Positions 9,798 to 18,776 of a stretch of DNA of 35,718 nt are shown here, piece after piece. The stretch comes from Pseudomonas sp. GM49 (lineage in GTDB: Bacteria; Pseudomonadota; Gammaproteobacteria; Pseudomonadales; Pseudomonadaceae), in assembly GCF_000282355.1 (NCBI RefSeq), contig NZ_AKJL01000002.1, forward strand, positions 1 through 35,718, written 5' to 3'. The translations under genes and the position numbers were made by a program. Under the pieces are notes generated by a model. It was not told the DNA's origin and did not search any database. It saw nothing but the letters and a program-made list of their open reading frames with translations. Each line of letters begins with the position of its first letter. Position 1 is the first letter of the stretch.

Positions 9798-10907
9798 TTA
9801 CTTGCCCGACTTGATCTTGGTCCAGCTCCGGGTCATTTCACGCTGGGTTGCCGCTGGCAGGTCGGCGATGGCATACAACTTGGCCTGCACATCGGCTGGC
9901 GGGTAGATGCCTGGATCGCTGGTGATGTCTTTTTCTACCAGAGCTGTTGCAGCGGCGTTACCGTTCGGGAAGCGTACGGCGTTGGTGATACCCGCCATGA
10001 CTTCAGGCTTCTGCAGGAAGGTCATGAACTTGTAGGCGCCCTGAACGTTCTCGGCATCCTTGGGAATCGCGACCATGTCGAAGAAGCTGCCAGCGCCTTC
10101 TTTCGGAATGGCGTAGCTGACTTTGACCTTGTCACCCGCCTCTGCAGCACGGGACTTGGCCTGCTGAACGTCACCCGAGTAGCCAACCGCTACGCAGATG
10201 TTGCCGTTGGCCAGGTCCGAGATGTACTTGGAGGAGTGGAAGTAGGTGATCGAAGGACGAATCTTGAGGAACAGTTCCTCGGCTTTCTTGATGTCTTCTT
10301 TCTTCTGGCTGTCGGTTGGCAGGCCCAGGTAGTGCAGCGCGACCGGGAGCATTTCGGTCGGCGAATCGAGGAAGCTCACACCGCACCCCTTGAGCTTGGC
10401 GATGTTTTCCGGTTTGAGCAGCACGTCCCAGGAGTCGATAGTGTCGACGCCCAACGCAGCCTTGACCTTCTCCGGGTTGTAACCGATGCCGATCGAGCCC
10501 CACATGTACGGGAAGGCGTGCTTGTTGCCAGGGTCACTGACCGAAACGGCCTTGAGCAGATCCTGGTTCAGGTTTTTCCAGTTAGGCAGCTTGGACTGGT
10601 CCAGCTCCTGATATACGCCGGCCTTGATCTGCTTGGCCAGGAAGTTGTTCGACGGCACGACCACGTCGTAGCCGGACTTGCCCGCCAGCAGTTTGGCTTC
10701 CAGGGTTTCGTTGCTGTCGAATACGTCGTAAACGACCTTGATCCCCGACTCTTTCTCGAAGTTCGCGATGGTGTCCGGAGCGATGTAGTCGGACCAGTTG
10801 TAGACGTGCAACACCTTGTCGTCCGCCTGAACCGCACCCGCCATCATGCCCGCGACGGACAGGGCGAGAAGTGTCTTGCCTGCAAGCTTTTTACCTAATG
10901 CCTTCAT
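9798..10907 (-). CDS. spuD: Periplasmic polyamine-binding protein SpuD (putrescine type)
   Basis: The 369-residue PotF-family receptor has a classical signal peptide ([20 protein letters not shown], cleavage near A28). [17 protein letters not shown] marks the start of the mature fold, and [20 protein letters not shown] follows. At the ligand-specificity position it has F275 (GAGSFFDM), matching the Phe reported for putrescine-preferring SpuD and differing from the Trp of SpuE. It is about 55-60% similar by eye to its neighbour SpuE, indicating an old duplication. It is preceded by spuC and a 189-bp gap containing a long hairpin. The ATG has a GGAG site. Confidence 0.92.
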   Translation of the reverse strand: MKALGKKLAGKTLLALSVAGMMAGAVQADDKVLHVYNWSDYIAPDTIANFEKESGIKVVYDVFDSNETLEAKLLAGKSGYDVVVPSNNFLAKQIKAGVYQELDQSKLPNWKNLNQDLLKAVSVSDPGNKHAFPYMWGSIGIGYNPEKVKAALGVDTIDSWDVLLKPENIAKLKGCGVSFLDSPTEMLPVALHYLGLPTDSQKKEDIKKAEELFLKIRPSITYFHSSKYISDLANGNICVAVGYSGDVQQAKSRAAEAGDKVKVSYAIPKEGAGSFFDMVAIPKDAENVQGAYKFMTFLQKPEVMAGITNAVRFPNGNAAATALVEKDITSDPGIYPPADVQAKLYAIADLPAATQREMTRSWTKIKSGK

Positions 10908-11036
10908 GCGTCATGCTCCAAATTTTTCTTTTTTGAACCACTTTGTTCAGCGGCCGAACCCGGGCAACTGGAACCGCGGCTAGTCTGGCAAGATCCACAT
11001 CGGTCTTTCAAGGAAACGGCCACGCTTTCTGACAGT

Positions 11037-11087
11037 TCTGAGCGAAAGTTCCTACTTCATATGCAGAACGTTGGACCTTCGCTCAGA
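11037..11087 (-). promoter_or_regulatory. Long hairpin between spuC and spuD
   Basis: Arms TCTGAGCGAARGT and its complement (perfect over CTGAGCGAA/TTCGCTCAG) flank an inner GTTC/GAAC pair. The structure begins about 10 nt after the spuC stop codon on the coding strand. It has no U-tract, so it is not a standard terminator; mRNA processing or stabilisation is more likely (inference). Confidence 0.55.
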
Positions 11088-11096
11088 GCCTAGCAC

Positions 11097-12461
11097 TTAG
11101 CCCTGCAATGCACTCAGGGTCAGGTCAAGGCACTTGCGAGCCTTGGTCACCAGTTCATCGATTTCCGCCGGTGTGATCACCAGAGGCGGAGCGATGATCA
11201 TGGTGTCGCCGACTGCGCGCATGATCAGGCCATTATCGAAGCAGAACTGACGGCAGATCATGCCGACGCCCTTGCCCTCGTAACGCTTGCGAGTGGCCTT
11301 GTCCTGGACCAGTTCGATGGCCGCCAACAGCCCGACCCCACGAACTTCACCCACCAGCGGGTGATCGTTCAGTTCCCGCAGACGCTTTTGCAAATACGGT
11401 GCCGTTTCTGACTTCACGCGCTCGACAATTTTTTCGTCGCGCAGGATACGGATGTTTTCCAGCCCCACAGCCGCCGCCACCGGGTGCCCGGAATAAGTGA
11501 AGCCGTGGTTGAAGTCACCGCCCTCATTGAGCACGTCCACCACTTCGTCACGCACGATCAGGCCACCCATCGGGATGTAGCCCGACGTCAAGCCCTTGGC
11601 GATGGTCATCATGTCTGGCTTGAGGCCGTAGAAATCGGTACCGAACCACTCGCCGGTACGGCCGAAACCGCAAATCACTTCGTCAGCCACGAACAGGATG
11701 TCGTACTTGGCGAGGATTTCCTTGATGCGCGGCCAGTAGGTGTCTGGCGGAATGATCACGCCGCCAGCGCCCTGGATCGGCTCGGCAATAAAGGCACCGA
11801 CGTTGTCGACGCCGACTTCCAGAATCTTTTCTTCCAGCTGGTTGGCCGCCCATACACCGAATTCTTCCGGGGTCATGTCGCCGCCTTCGGCGAACCAGTA
11901 CGGCTGGGCAATGTGAACGATGCCCGGGATCGGCAAGTCGCCCTGTTCATGCATGTACGTCATGCCACCCAGGCTCGCGCCGGCCACGGTGGAACCGTGA
12001 TAGCCGTTCTTGCGGCTGATGATGACTTTCTTCTTCGGCTGGCCCTTGATCGCCCAGTAGTGACGAACCATGCGCAGCATGGTGTCGTTGCCTTCAGAGC
12101 CGGAACCGGTGAAGAACACATGGTTCATGCCTTGCGGCGCGATGTCGGAGATAGCCTTGGCCAGTTCCAGGACCGGCGGGTGCGCGGTCTGGAAGAACAG
12201 GTTGTAGTAAGGCAGCTCGCGCATCTGTTTGCTGGCGGCATCGGCCAGTTCATCGCGACCATAACCAATCGCGACACACCACAGACCGGCCATACCGTCG
12301 AGGATCTTGTTGCCTTCGCTGTCCCAGAGGTAAACGCCCTTGGCGTTGGTGATGATCCGCGGGCCTTTCTCTTTCAGCTGCTTGAAGTCGCTGAACGGAG
12401 CCAGGTGGTGATCATTGCTCAAGGTTTGCCATTCACGGGTTTGCGGATTGTTGCTGGTCAT
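11097..12461 (-). CDS. spuC: Polyamine:pyruvate aminotransferase SpuC (class III PLP enzyme)
   Basis: The 454-residue cytoplasmic enzyme transfers the amino group of putrescine (and related amines) to pyruvate, giving 4-aminobutanal and alanine. It is a class III omega-aminotransferase: the PLP lysine is K289 in TIAKGLTSGYIPMGG, D260 in LFVADEVICGFGRTG contacts the pyridine nitrogen, and the phosphate-binding region is GSGSEGND (119-126). The substrate-site aromatic residues W61 and YYNLFF (85-90) are those typical of the putrescine/beta-alanine group. It is preceded by spuB (58-bp gap) with a TAGGAG ribosome binding site. Confidence 0.93.
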   Translation of the reverse strand: MTSNNPQTREWQTLSNDHHLAPFSDFKQLKEKGPRIITNAKGVYLWDSEGNKILDGMAGLWCVAIGYGRDELADAASKQMRELPYYNLFFQTAHPPVLELAKAISDIAPQGMNHVFFTGSGSEGNDTMLRMVRHYWAIKGQPKKKVIISRKNGYHGSTVAGASLGGMTYMHEQGDLPIPGIVHIAQPYWFAEGGDMTPEEFGVWAANQLEEKILEVGVDNVGAFIAEPIQGAGGVIIPPDTYWPRIKEILAKYDILFVADEVICGFGRTGEWFGTDFYGLKPDMMTIAKGLTSGYIPMGGLIVRDEVVDVLNEGGDFNHGFTYSGHPVAAAVGLENIRILRDEKIVERVKSETAPYLQKRLRELNDHPLVGEVRGVGLLAAIELVQDKATRKRYEGKGVGMICRQFCFDNGLIMRAVGDTMIIAPPLVITPAEIDELVTKARKCLDLTLSALQG

Positions 12462-12519
12462 ACGAATCTCCTAAAAATCCAGGTGAGAACGCCGCCCGAC
12501 AACAGCGGCGCCCGGCGAA

Positions 12520-13878
12520 TCAGACGGCGAATAGCAGGAATTCCCGTTCCCACGAACTGATCACGCGCTTGAAGTTTTCATGCTCGGCCCGCTTGACCGC
12601 AACGTAGCCAGTGATGAAATTTTTGCCCAGGTAACGCTCGATGGTCGCGCTGTTTTCCATGCGCTCCAGCGCGTCTTCGATAGTCAGCGGCAGGCGCAGG
12701 TTGCGGCGTTCATAGCCACGACCCACCACCGGCGCACTCGGGTTCAGGCCTTCGACCATGCCGATGTAACCGCAGAGCAGGCTCGCGGCAATCGCCAGGT
12801 ACGGGTTGGCATCGGCGCCCGGCAGGCGGTTTTCCACCCGACGGTTCTGCGGCCCCGCATCCGGCACCCGCAGGCCCACGGTACGATTCTCTTCGCCCCA
12901 CTCCACGTTCACCGGCGCCGAGGTGTCCGGCAGGAAGCGGCGGAACGAGTTGACGTTGGGTGCGAACAGCGGCAACAGCTCGGGGATGTGTTTCTGCAAG
13001 CCACCGATGTGGTGCAGGAACAGTTGGCTCATGGTCCCGTCTTCATTGGAGAAGATGTTCTTGCCGGTCTCGATGTCGATGATGCTTTGGTGCAAGTGCA
13101 TGGCACTGCCCGGCTCGCCGGTCATTGGCTTGGCCATGAAGGTCGCGGCCACGTCGTGCTTGAGCGCGGCTTCGCGCATGGTGCGCTTGAACACCAGGAT
13201 CTGGTCGGCCAGGGACAGGGCATCGCCGTGACGGAAGTTGATTTCCATCTGCGCGGTGCCGTCCTCGTGGATCAGCGTATCGAGGTCCAGGTCCTGCAGT
13301 TCACACCAGTCGTAGACGTCTTCGAACAGCGGATCGAATTCGTTCGCCGCTTCGATGGAGAACGACTGGCGACCGATTTCCGGGCGCCCGGAACGACCGA
13401 TCGGCGGCTGCAGCGGGTAGTCCGGGTCGTCGCTGCGCTTGGTCAGGTAAAACTCCATTTCCGGCGCCACGATCGGCTGCCAGCCTTTGTCGGTATAGAG
13501 TTTCAGGACTTTCTTGAGCACGTTGCGTGGCGACAGCTCGATCGGGTTGCCTTGCTTGTCGTAGGTGTCGTGGATGACGATGGCGGTCGGCTCGATGGCC
13601 CACGGCACCAGGTACACCGCGCTCTGGTCGGGACGGCAGATCATGTCGATGTCGGCCGGGTCGAGCAGTTCGTAATAGATGTCGTCTTCGACGTAATCGC
13701 CGGTCACTGTCTGCAACAGAACGCTTTCTGGCAGGCGCATGCCTTTTTCGGCGATGAATTTGTTGGTCGGCGAAATCTTGCCCCGGGTAATCCCGGTCAA
13801 GTCGGCGATCATGCATTCGACTTCTGTGATCTTGTGGTTTTTCAACCAATCGGTGAGCTGGTCGAGGTTGTTACTCAT
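12520..13878 (-). CDS. spuB: Glutamine synthetase-like gamma-glutamylpolyamine synthetase SpuB
   Basis: The 452-residue enzyme belongs to the GlnA/PuuA family that ligates glutamate to amines with ATP. The N-terminal beta-grasp part contains ECMIADLTGITRGK. The catalytic part includes the metal ligand motif EMEFYL (about 140), AQMEINFRHGD, GSAMHLHQSI and NRTVGLRVP. It would gamma-glutamylate polyamines for the glutamylation route of catabolism. The chosen ATG at 13878 has an AGAGG site; an upstream in-frame ATG at 13914 nearly touches the stop of the spuA remnant and lacks a good site. It follows the spuA remnant by 38 bp and precedes spuC. Confidence 0.9.
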   Translation of the reverse strand: MSNNLDQLTDWLKNHKITEVECMIADLTGITRGKISPTNKFIAEKGMRLPESVLLQTVTGDYVEDDIYYELLDPADIDMICRPDQSAVYLVPWAIEPTAIVIHDTYDKQGNPIELSPRNVLKKVLKLYTDKGWQPIVAPEMEFYLTKRSDDPDYPLQPPIGRSGRPEIGRQSFSIEAANEFDPLFEDVYDWCELQDLDLDTLIHEDGTAQMEINFRHGDALSLADQILVFKRTMREAALKHDVAATFMAKPMTGEPGSAMHLHQSIIDIETGKNIFSNEDGTMSQLFLHHIGGLQKHIPELLPLFAPNVNSFRRFLPDTSAPVNVEWGEENRTVGLRVPDAGPQNRRVENRLPGADANPYLAIAASLLCGYIGMVEGLNPSAPVVGRGYERRNLRLPLTIEDALERMENSATIERYLGKNFITGYVAVKRAEHENFKRVISSWEREFLLFAV

Positions 13879-13916
13879 AAATGCCTCTAGGCTTGAGTTG
13901 TCTGACCCATTCAAGG

Positions 13917-14267
13917 TCAGGCGTTGTTTGACGCATCGGCGTCGCGTTGTAGAGCGTTTGCGCGGCAGATTATCGTGCTTGCCGACACGGCTGCAGAAGC
14001 CGGGCGTGCAGAATCGCGAGCGGTGCCCTGAACGATGGTCAGGCCGCTATTGTGAATCGGTTCTATATTGAATGGAGTAACCGTAATGGGGGTGCCATCG
14101 CGACCGTCCAGAATAACGGACGGGGACGGTTGAACCGTCAGGGACGGAAGGATCACCGGAACCGCTGAGGCCACGGAACGGACGGACGTGTCATCACTGA
14201 TGTGATAAGCATGCCGACCGACCTGTCTTGAGCAGTCGGTGACGCCGATTATCGGCAGGCGAGACAT
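13917..14267 (-). pseudogene. spuA: Remnant of spuA (gamma-glutamyl-GABA/polyamine hydrolase), core deleted
   Basis: A 116-codon frame sits exactly where P. aeruginosa has spuA, between divergent spuI and spuB. Its N terminus (MSRLPIIGVTDCSRQVGRHA) and C terminus (ALQRDADASNNA) match what I recall of Pseudomonas class I glutamine amidotransferase-like hydrolases of about 250 residues. Residues 40-90 still align loosely (VILDGRDG, FNIEPIHNSG, QGTARDSAR). About 140 residues are missing, including the catalytic Cys elbow and the His/Glu of the triad. Conserved positions in the remaining part are also altered. The frame remains open and has a GGGGTG site, so a peptide might still be made, but it cannot be a working hydrolase. 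Alternative: a real small ORF of new function. Confidence 0.8.
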
Positions 14268-14545
14268 GAAGCACCCCGGTATTATTGCTGTTATGGGTTT
14301 GATTCGAGCTTAGCCTTGTTCATTTTTTTACACAACACCCCCGTAAAAAATACAACACGGCCCGCTCAAGCCCGCGGCCGTCACCGCGCCAAGCGGAGTA
14401 AAAACGCCCAAAAGTGCTTCAAAAAAGCCACACGAGCGCTTTTTTAGGGCAAAAAAGGCCTCGCTTGACTTCGGCATGCCGTTCGGGTTGACTGGAATCT
14501 GAAAAGATCAATGATTGATATTTTTAACAACAAAGGTGTTGCATC
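14268..14545. promoter_or_regulatory. Divergent promoter region between spuA remnant/spuB and spuI
   Basis: The 278-bp gap is AT-richer than its surroundings and contains several A and T runs. On the plus strand TTGACT occurs at 14465 and 14488; the second is followed after 17 bp by ATGATT and then TGATATTTTT, a plausible but weak sigma-70 promoter for spuI. I cannot assign the minus-strand promoter of the spu operon precisely. Confidence 0.4.
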
Positions 14546-15922
14546 ATGTCGGTACCCCCGCGTGCCGTTCAGCTTAACGAAGCGAACGCGTTCCTTAAGG
14601 AACATCCTGAGGTTCTGTACGTTGACCTTCTGATTGCGGATATGAATGGTGTGGTGCGCGGCAAGCGCATCGAACGCACCAGCCTCCACAAGGTTTACGA
14701 GAAAGGCATCAACCTGCCGGCCTCTCTATTTGCTCTGGATATCAATGGCTCCACGGTGGAAAGCACCGGCCTGGGCCTGGACATCGGCGACGCCGATCGA
14801 ATCTGCTATCCAATCCCCGATACCCTGTGCAACGAGCCATGGCAGAAGCGCCCGACCGCGCAACTGTTGATGACCATGCACGAACTCGAAGGTGACCCTT
14901 TCTTCGCCGACCCGCGCGAAGTGCTGCGACAAGTCGTGGCCAAGTTCGACGAGATGGGCCTGACCATCTGCGCCGCGTTCGAACTGGAGTTTTACCTGAT
15001 CGACCAGGAGAACGTGAACGGTCGTCCGCAACCGCCTCGTTCGCCAGTGTCCGGCAAGCGTCCAATGTCGACCCAGGTGTACCTGATCGACGACCTCGAC
15101 GAATACGTCGACTGCCTGCAAGACATCCTCGAAGGCGCGAAGGAACAGGGCATCCCGGCTGACGCCATCGTCAAGGAAAGTGCCCCGGCACAATTCGAAG
15201 TCAACCTGCACCATGTGAAAGACGCGATCAAGGCCTGCGATTACGCGGTCCTGCTCAAGCGCCTGATCAAGAACATCGCCTATGACCATGAGATGGACAC
15301 CACCTTCATGGCCAAGCCGTACCCAGGCCAGGCGGGTAATGGTCTGCACGTGCACATTTCGATTCTCGACAAGGAAGGCAACAACATCTTCGCCAGCGAG
15401 GATCCCGAGCAGAACGCCGCGCTGCGACACGCGATCGGCGGTGTGCTCGAGACCCTGCCGGCGCAGATGGCGTTCCTCTGCCCGAACGTCAACTCGTACC
15501 GTCGTTTCGGCGCACAGTTCTACGTGCCGAACTCGCCGAGCTGGGGCCTGGACAACCGTACCGTGGCCGTTCGCGTCCCGACCGGTGCTCCAGACTCCGT
15601 ACGTATCGAGCACCGCGTGGCCGGTGCCGATGCCAACCCGTACCTGCTGATGGCATCGGTGCTGGCCGGTATTCACCACGGCCTGACCAACCAGATCGAG
15701 CCAGGTGATCCGGTGGAAGGCAACAGCTACGAGCAGAACGAGCAGAGCCTGCCGAACAACCTGCGTGATGCCCTGCGCGAGCTGGACGACAGCGAAGTCA
15801 TGGCCAAGTACATCGATCCGAAATACATCGATATCTTCGTGGCCTGTAAAGAGAGCGAGCTGGAGGAGTTCGAACATTCCATCTCCGACCTCGAGTACAA
15901 CTGGTACCTGCATACCGTGTAA
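14546..15922 (+). CDS. spuI: Glutamine synthetase-like gamma-glutamylputrescine synthetase SpuI
   Basis: This 458-residue GlnA/PuuA-family protein is divergent from the spuB operon and paralogous to SpuB. Motifs include LLIADMNGVVRGKRI near the N terminus, ELEFYL (about 145-150), AQFEVNLHHV, NGLHVHIS and NRTVAVRVP. The expected reaction is ATP-dependent gamma-glutamylation of putrescine or another amine, the first step of the glutamylation pathway. It has a moderate AAAGGTG ribosome binding site and is followed by a strong terminator, so it is a single-gene transcript. The exact amine preference relative to SpuB cannot be read from the sequence. Confidence 0.9.
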   Translation: MSVPPRAVQLNEANAFLKEHPEVLYVDLLIADMNGVVRGKRIERTSLHKVYEKGINLPASLFALDINGSTVESTGLGLDIGDADRICYPIPDTLCNEPWQKRPTAQLLMTMHELEGDPFFADPREVLRQVVAKFDEMGLTICAAFELEFYLIDQENVNGRPQPPRSPVSGKRPMSTQVYLIDDLDEYVDCLQDILEGAKEQGIPADAIVKESAPAQFEVNLHHVKDAIKACDYAVLLKRLIKNIAYDHEMDTTFMAKPYPGQAGNGLHVHISILDKEGNNIFASEDPEQNAALRHAIGGVLETLPAQMAFLCPNVNSYRRFGAQFYVPNSPSWGLDNRTVAVRVPTGAPDSVRIEHRVAGADANPYLLMASVLAGIHHGLTNQIEPGDPVEGNSYEQNEQSLPNNLRDALRELDDSEVMAKYIDPKYIDIFVACKESELEEFEHSISDLEYNWYLHTV

Positions 15923-15940
15923 GCGGTTGCAGTAGTGAAG

Positions 15941-15977
15941 AAACGCCGCCGGCCTGATAGCCTGCGGCGTTTTTTTA
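15941..15977 (+). terminator. Intrinsic terminator of spuI
   Basis: The stem AAACGCCGC / GCGGCGTTT is followed by a T-run (TTTTTTT) starting about 19 bp after the spuI stop codon. Confidence 0.85.
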
Positions 15978-15992
15978 TGGCCGCCTTCGGCG

Positions 15993-16086
15993 GATCGCGA
16001 GCAAGCTCGCTCCCACAGGGATCTTCTGCGAACACAACATCTGCGTTGAACACAAATCCAGTGTGGGAGCGGGCTTGCTCCGGGCG
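15993..16086. repeat. REP doublet (REPIN) after spuI
   Basis: The first unit (ATCGCGAGCAAGCTCGCTCC from 15994) is canonical; the second (GTGGGAGCGGGCTTGCTCCG from 16062) is a variant with a diverged right end. Confidence 0.8.
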
Positions 16087-16163
16087 GCGTTCCGACGAAG
16101 GCGTTCGGGCAGACAACACACAACCCGACTCGTACAATGCCCGCTGCCCCGCAGGAGACTCCA

Positions 16164-16802
16164 ATGACACGCGTAGCCACCCCCCGCAAACCCCGCGCAC
16201 GCAGCCAGGCCCGGATCGATTCGATACTCGATGCGGCCCGCACGTTGTTGGCCGCCGAGGGTGTGGCCAGTCTGTCGATCTACAGCGTCGCCGAGCGCGC
16301 GGAGATTCCGCCCTCCTCGGTCTACCATTTCTTCGCCAGCGTGCCGGCGTTGCTCGAAGCCCTGACCGCCGACGTCCACGCCGCGTTCCGCGCCTGCCTG
16401 CAAGCGCCGATCGAGCATGACGCCTTGAGCGGCTGGCGCGATTTGTCGCGACTGGTGGAGCAACGCATGCTCGACATCTACGCAGAGGACGCCGCCGCCC
16501 GCCAACTCATACTGGCCCAGCACGGCCTGACCGAAGTCACCCAGGCCGACCGTCAGCACGACATCGAACTGGGCGACCTGATGCACAAACTCTTCGACCA
16601 CCACTTCGAGCTGCCGAAGCTGCCGGGGGACGTCGATGTGTTCGCTTTGGCCATGGAGCTGGGCGACCGGGTGTATGCGCGCTCGGTGCAGCAGCATGGG
16701 CAGATTACACCGCGCATGGCTGAGGAAGGGATGCGGGTGTTTGATGCCTACGTTGGATTGTATTTGCCGCCCTATCTGCCCAAGCGCAGCATTCCGGCCT
16801 GA
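16164..16802 (+). CDS. TetR/AcrR family transcriptional regulator
   Basis: The 212-residue protein has an N-terminal TetR DNA-binding domain: a basic lead (PRKPRARSQARIDSILDAAR), helix-turn-helix residues around VASLSIYSVAERAEIPPSSV, and the typical YHFFASVPALLEAL after it. The rest (about 75-212) is an all-helical ligand/dimer domain without a recognisable ligand signature. It has no obvious operon partner: it lies between the spuI REP pair and the ssu operon's end, and is convergent with ssuF. The ATG at 16164 has a CAGGAG site; an ATG 27 bp upstream is less likely. Its targets are unknown. Confidence 0.85.
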   Translation: MTRVATPRKPRARSQARIDSILDAARTLLAAEGVASLSIYSVAERAEIPPSSVYHFFASVPALLEALTADVHAAFRACLQAPIEHDALSGWRDLSRLVEQRMLDIYAEDAAARQLILAQHGLTEVTQADRQHDIELGDLMHKLFDHHFELPKLPGDVDVFALAMELGDRVYARSVQQHGQITPRMAEEGMRVFDAYVGLYLPPYLPKRSIPA

Positions 16803-16826
16803 CTCTTGTGCTGGCCCCTCTGGCCT

Positions 16827-16848
16827 CATCGCGAGCAAGCTCGCGATG
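16827..16848. repeat. Solitary, near-perfect palindromic REP fragment
   Basis: CATCGCGAGC and GCTCGCGATG form perfect 10-bp arms around AA. It lacks the conserved TCC(C/T)ACA tail of the other REP units here, so it is a truncated or fused derivative. Confidence 0.7.
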
Positions 16849-16881
16849 GCAACACCTCGGCTGTCACTGAATCACCCGCAC

Positions 16882-16915
16882 AAAAAACCCCGAAGGGCTC
16901 AAACCCTTCGGGGTT
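16882..16915 (-). terminator. Intrinsic terminator of the ssu operon
   Basis: The stem AACCCCGAAGGG / CCCTTCGGGGTT is followed on the minus strand by a T-run just after ssuF. On the plus strand the T-run is poor, so it serves mainly the ssu transcript. Confidence 0.9.
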
Positions 16916-16932
16916 GTCGTTTACGCGCACGA

Positions 16933-17148
16933 TTACAATTTGGCGATCGACACCTCCGTGGATTTCACAAACGCGATCACTTCACTGCCGACGGCCAGCT
17001 CCAGCTCTTTCACCGAGCGCGTAGTGATCACAGAAGTAACGATGCCGGACGCGGTCTGCACGTCGATTTCCGACAGCACGTCGCCGAGGACGATTTCCTT
17101 GATGGAGCCTTTGAACTGGTTGCGAACGTTGATGGCCTTGATAGTCAT
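16933..17148 (-). CDS. ssuF: Molybdopterin-binding (Mop/TOBE) small protein SsuF
   Basis: The 71-residue protein is one Mop/TOBE domain: INVRNQFKGSIKEIVLGDV, then SEIDVQTASGIVTSVITTRS, then LELAVGSEVIAFVKSTEVSI, the standard molbindin pattern. In P. putida the sulfonate operon is ssuEADCBF, with ssuF as the last gene and of this size, and the same place here supports the name. Molbindins bind molybdate or similar oxyanions; the role of SsuF in sulfonate use is only known genetically. It lies 33 bp after ssuB with an AGGAA site and is followed by the operon terminator. Confidence 0.9.
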   Translation of the reverse strand: MTIKAINVRNQFKGSIKEIVLGDVLSEIDVQTASGIVTSVITTRSVKELELAVGSEVIAFVKSTEVSIAKL

Positions 17149-17181
17149 GGTGTTGATTCCTGTCGTTGGGTAAGACTTGAG

Positions 17182-17988
17182 TTATTGAGCCCAGCGCAAT
17201 TGCGTAGGCAAGGGTGAAACAGGTTCCGGTTCCGGCGGCTGGCCGGGCAGCGCCAGCACGCGATTGAGCACTTCGGTTTCCAGCGCCGCCAGCCGATGGG
17301 AACCGCGCACCCGAGGGCGCGGCAGTTCCACGTGCAGGTCGAGGCCGACTTCACCGTCTTCGATCAGGATCACCCGATCGGCAATCGCCACCGCTTCGCT
17401 GACGTCGTGGGTCACCAGCAACACCGTGAAGCCGTGCTGTTGCCAGAGCCGTTCGATCAGTTGCTGCATTTCAATTCGGGTCAGGGCATCCAGCGCACCC
17501 AAGGGCTCGTCGAGCAACAGCAGGCGCGGCTGATGAATCAACGCACGAGCCAAAGCCACGCGTTGCTTCTGTCCACCGGACAGCGCGGCCGGCCACTCGT
17601 TGGCGCGGTCGGCCAGGCCAACCGCCTCCAAAGCCTGCAACGCTTGCGGTCGCCAGTTGTCCTTGAGGCCCAGACCGACGTTGTCGATGATCTTTTTCCA
17701 AGGCAGCAAACGCGCTTCCTGGAACATCAGCCGCGTGTCTTCCCGCGCATCACTCAATGGCGCGGCACCGGCGAGCAACTCACCGCCCGAGGGTCGATCG
17801 AGGCCGGCGAGCAATCGCAGCAAGGTACTTTTGCCGCAACCGCTACGACCCACCACGGCTACAAACTGGCCCGCCGGAATGTGCAGATCGATCTCACGCA
17901 AGACTTGTCGCGAGCCAAAGGTTTTTTGCAGCTTGCGCACCGCCAGCGGAATCCCGCGCAGCAGGCGTGGAGGTTGCTCCGCGATCAT
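17182..17988 (-). CDS. ssuB: Aliphatic sulfonate ABC transporter ATP-binding protein SsuB
   Basis: The 268-residue ATPase has Walker [10 protein letters not shown] at 47-55, Q-loop [10 protein letters not shown] (88-97), signature LSGGQ at 136-140, Walker B LLLLDEP at 156-162, and H-loop [12 protein letters not shown]. The [12 protein letters not shown] wording is typical of the nitrate/sulfonate/taurine ATPase group. The ATG at 17988 overlaps the ssuC stop by 4 bp (ATGA), so I took it over the upstream in-frame codon at 18036. The C-terminal 40 residues are proline-rich and variable. Confidence 0.92.
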   Translation of the reverse strand: MIAEQPPRLLRGIPLAVRKLQKTFGSRQVLREIDLHIPAGQFVAVVGRSGCGKSTLLRLLAGLDRPSGGELLAGAAPLSDAREDTRLMFQEARLLPWKKIIDNVGLGLKDNWRPQALQALEAVGLADRANEWPAALSGGQKQRVALARALIHQPRLLLLDEPLGALDALTRIEMQQLIERLWQQHGFTVLLVTHDVSEAVAIADRVILIEDGEVGLDLHVELPRPRVRGSHRLAALETEVLNRVLALPGQPPEPEPVSPLPTQLRWAQ

Positions 17989-18767
17989 GCCGCACCTCCC
18001 TTGGCAACCTGATACGCCGGGTGCCAGCGCAGCCACACACGTTCAAGTCCACGGGCCGCGAGGTCGGCCAGTTTGCCGAGCACCGCGTACAGCAGAATCG
18101 CCAACACCACCACGTCGGTCTGCAAGAACTCCCGGGCGTTCATTGCCAGATAGCCAATGCCGGAACTCGCGGAAATGGTTTCCGCCACGATCAACGTCAG
18201 CCACATGAAACCCAGGGCGAAGCGCACGCCGACCAGAATCGAAGGCAGCGCACCCGGCAGGATCACCTGCCAAAACAGGCTGAAACCGGACAAGCCATAA
18301 CTGCGCGACATCTCCACCAGCGCCGGGTCGACATTGCGGATGCCGTGATAGGTGTTGAGATAGATCGGGAACAACGTGCCCAGCGCCACCAGGAAAATCT
18401 TCGCCGACTCGTCGATGCCGAACCACAGGATCACCAAAGGAATCAGCGCCAGATGCGGCACGTTGCGGATCATCTGCACCGAACTGTCGAGCAAGCGTTC
18501 GCCCCACTTCGACAGGCCGGTGATGAAGCCCAGGGTCAAGCCCAGGCCGCCACCGATGGCGAAGCCCAACGCGGCACGCCAGCCACTGATCGCCAGATGC
18601 GTCCAGATTTCACCGCTGCGCACCAGGCTCACGCCGGCCTCGATCACGGCGATCGGTGCCGGCAGGATCCGTGTCGACAACCAGCCCGCCGACACCGACA
18701 ACTGCCACACCGCCAGCAACAATACCGGCAACGCCCAGGGCGTCAGGCTGTGGATGATTTTCTTCAT
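17985..18767 (-). CDS. ssuC: Aliphatic sulfonate ABC transporter permease SsuC
   Basis: The 260-residue inner-membrane permease has about six hydrophobic segments beginning with [20 protein letters not shown] near residue 8. The ATPase-docking EAA loop is visible as [20 protein letters not shown] followed by [16 protein letters not shown]. It forms the channel of the sulfonate importer with SsuA and SsuB. It starts 9 bp after the ssuD stop and overlaps ssuB by 4 bp. Confidence 0.93.
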   Translation of the reverse strand: MKKIIHSLTPWALPVLLLAVWQLSVSAGWLSTRILPAPIAVIEAGVSLVRSGEIWTHLAISGWRAALGFAIGGGLGLTLGFITGLSKWGERLLDSSVQMIRNVPHLALIPLVILWFGIDESAKIFLVALGTLFPIYLNTYHGIRNVDPALVEMSRSYGLSGFSLFWQVILPGALPSILVGVRFALGFMWLTLIVAETISASSGIGYLAMNAREFLQTDVVVLAILLYAVLGKLADLAARGLERVWLRWHPAYQVAKGGAA

Positions 18768-18776
18768 GACAGCGCC

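Noticed and set aside
12580..13890. 436-codon plus-strand open frame
   Set aside because: It is the antisense shadow of spuB, with His/Arg/Val-rich composition and no recognisable motifs or ribosome binding site.
14465..14520. A definite sigma-70 promoter for spuI
   Set aside because: TTGACT boxes are good, but the -10 candidates (ATGATT, TGATAT) are weak or badly spaced; left as tentative within the divergent region entry.
14726..16243. 505-codon minus-strand open frame
   Set aside because: It runs antisense through spuI and on through its terminator and a REP pair; a shadow of spuI codon bias.
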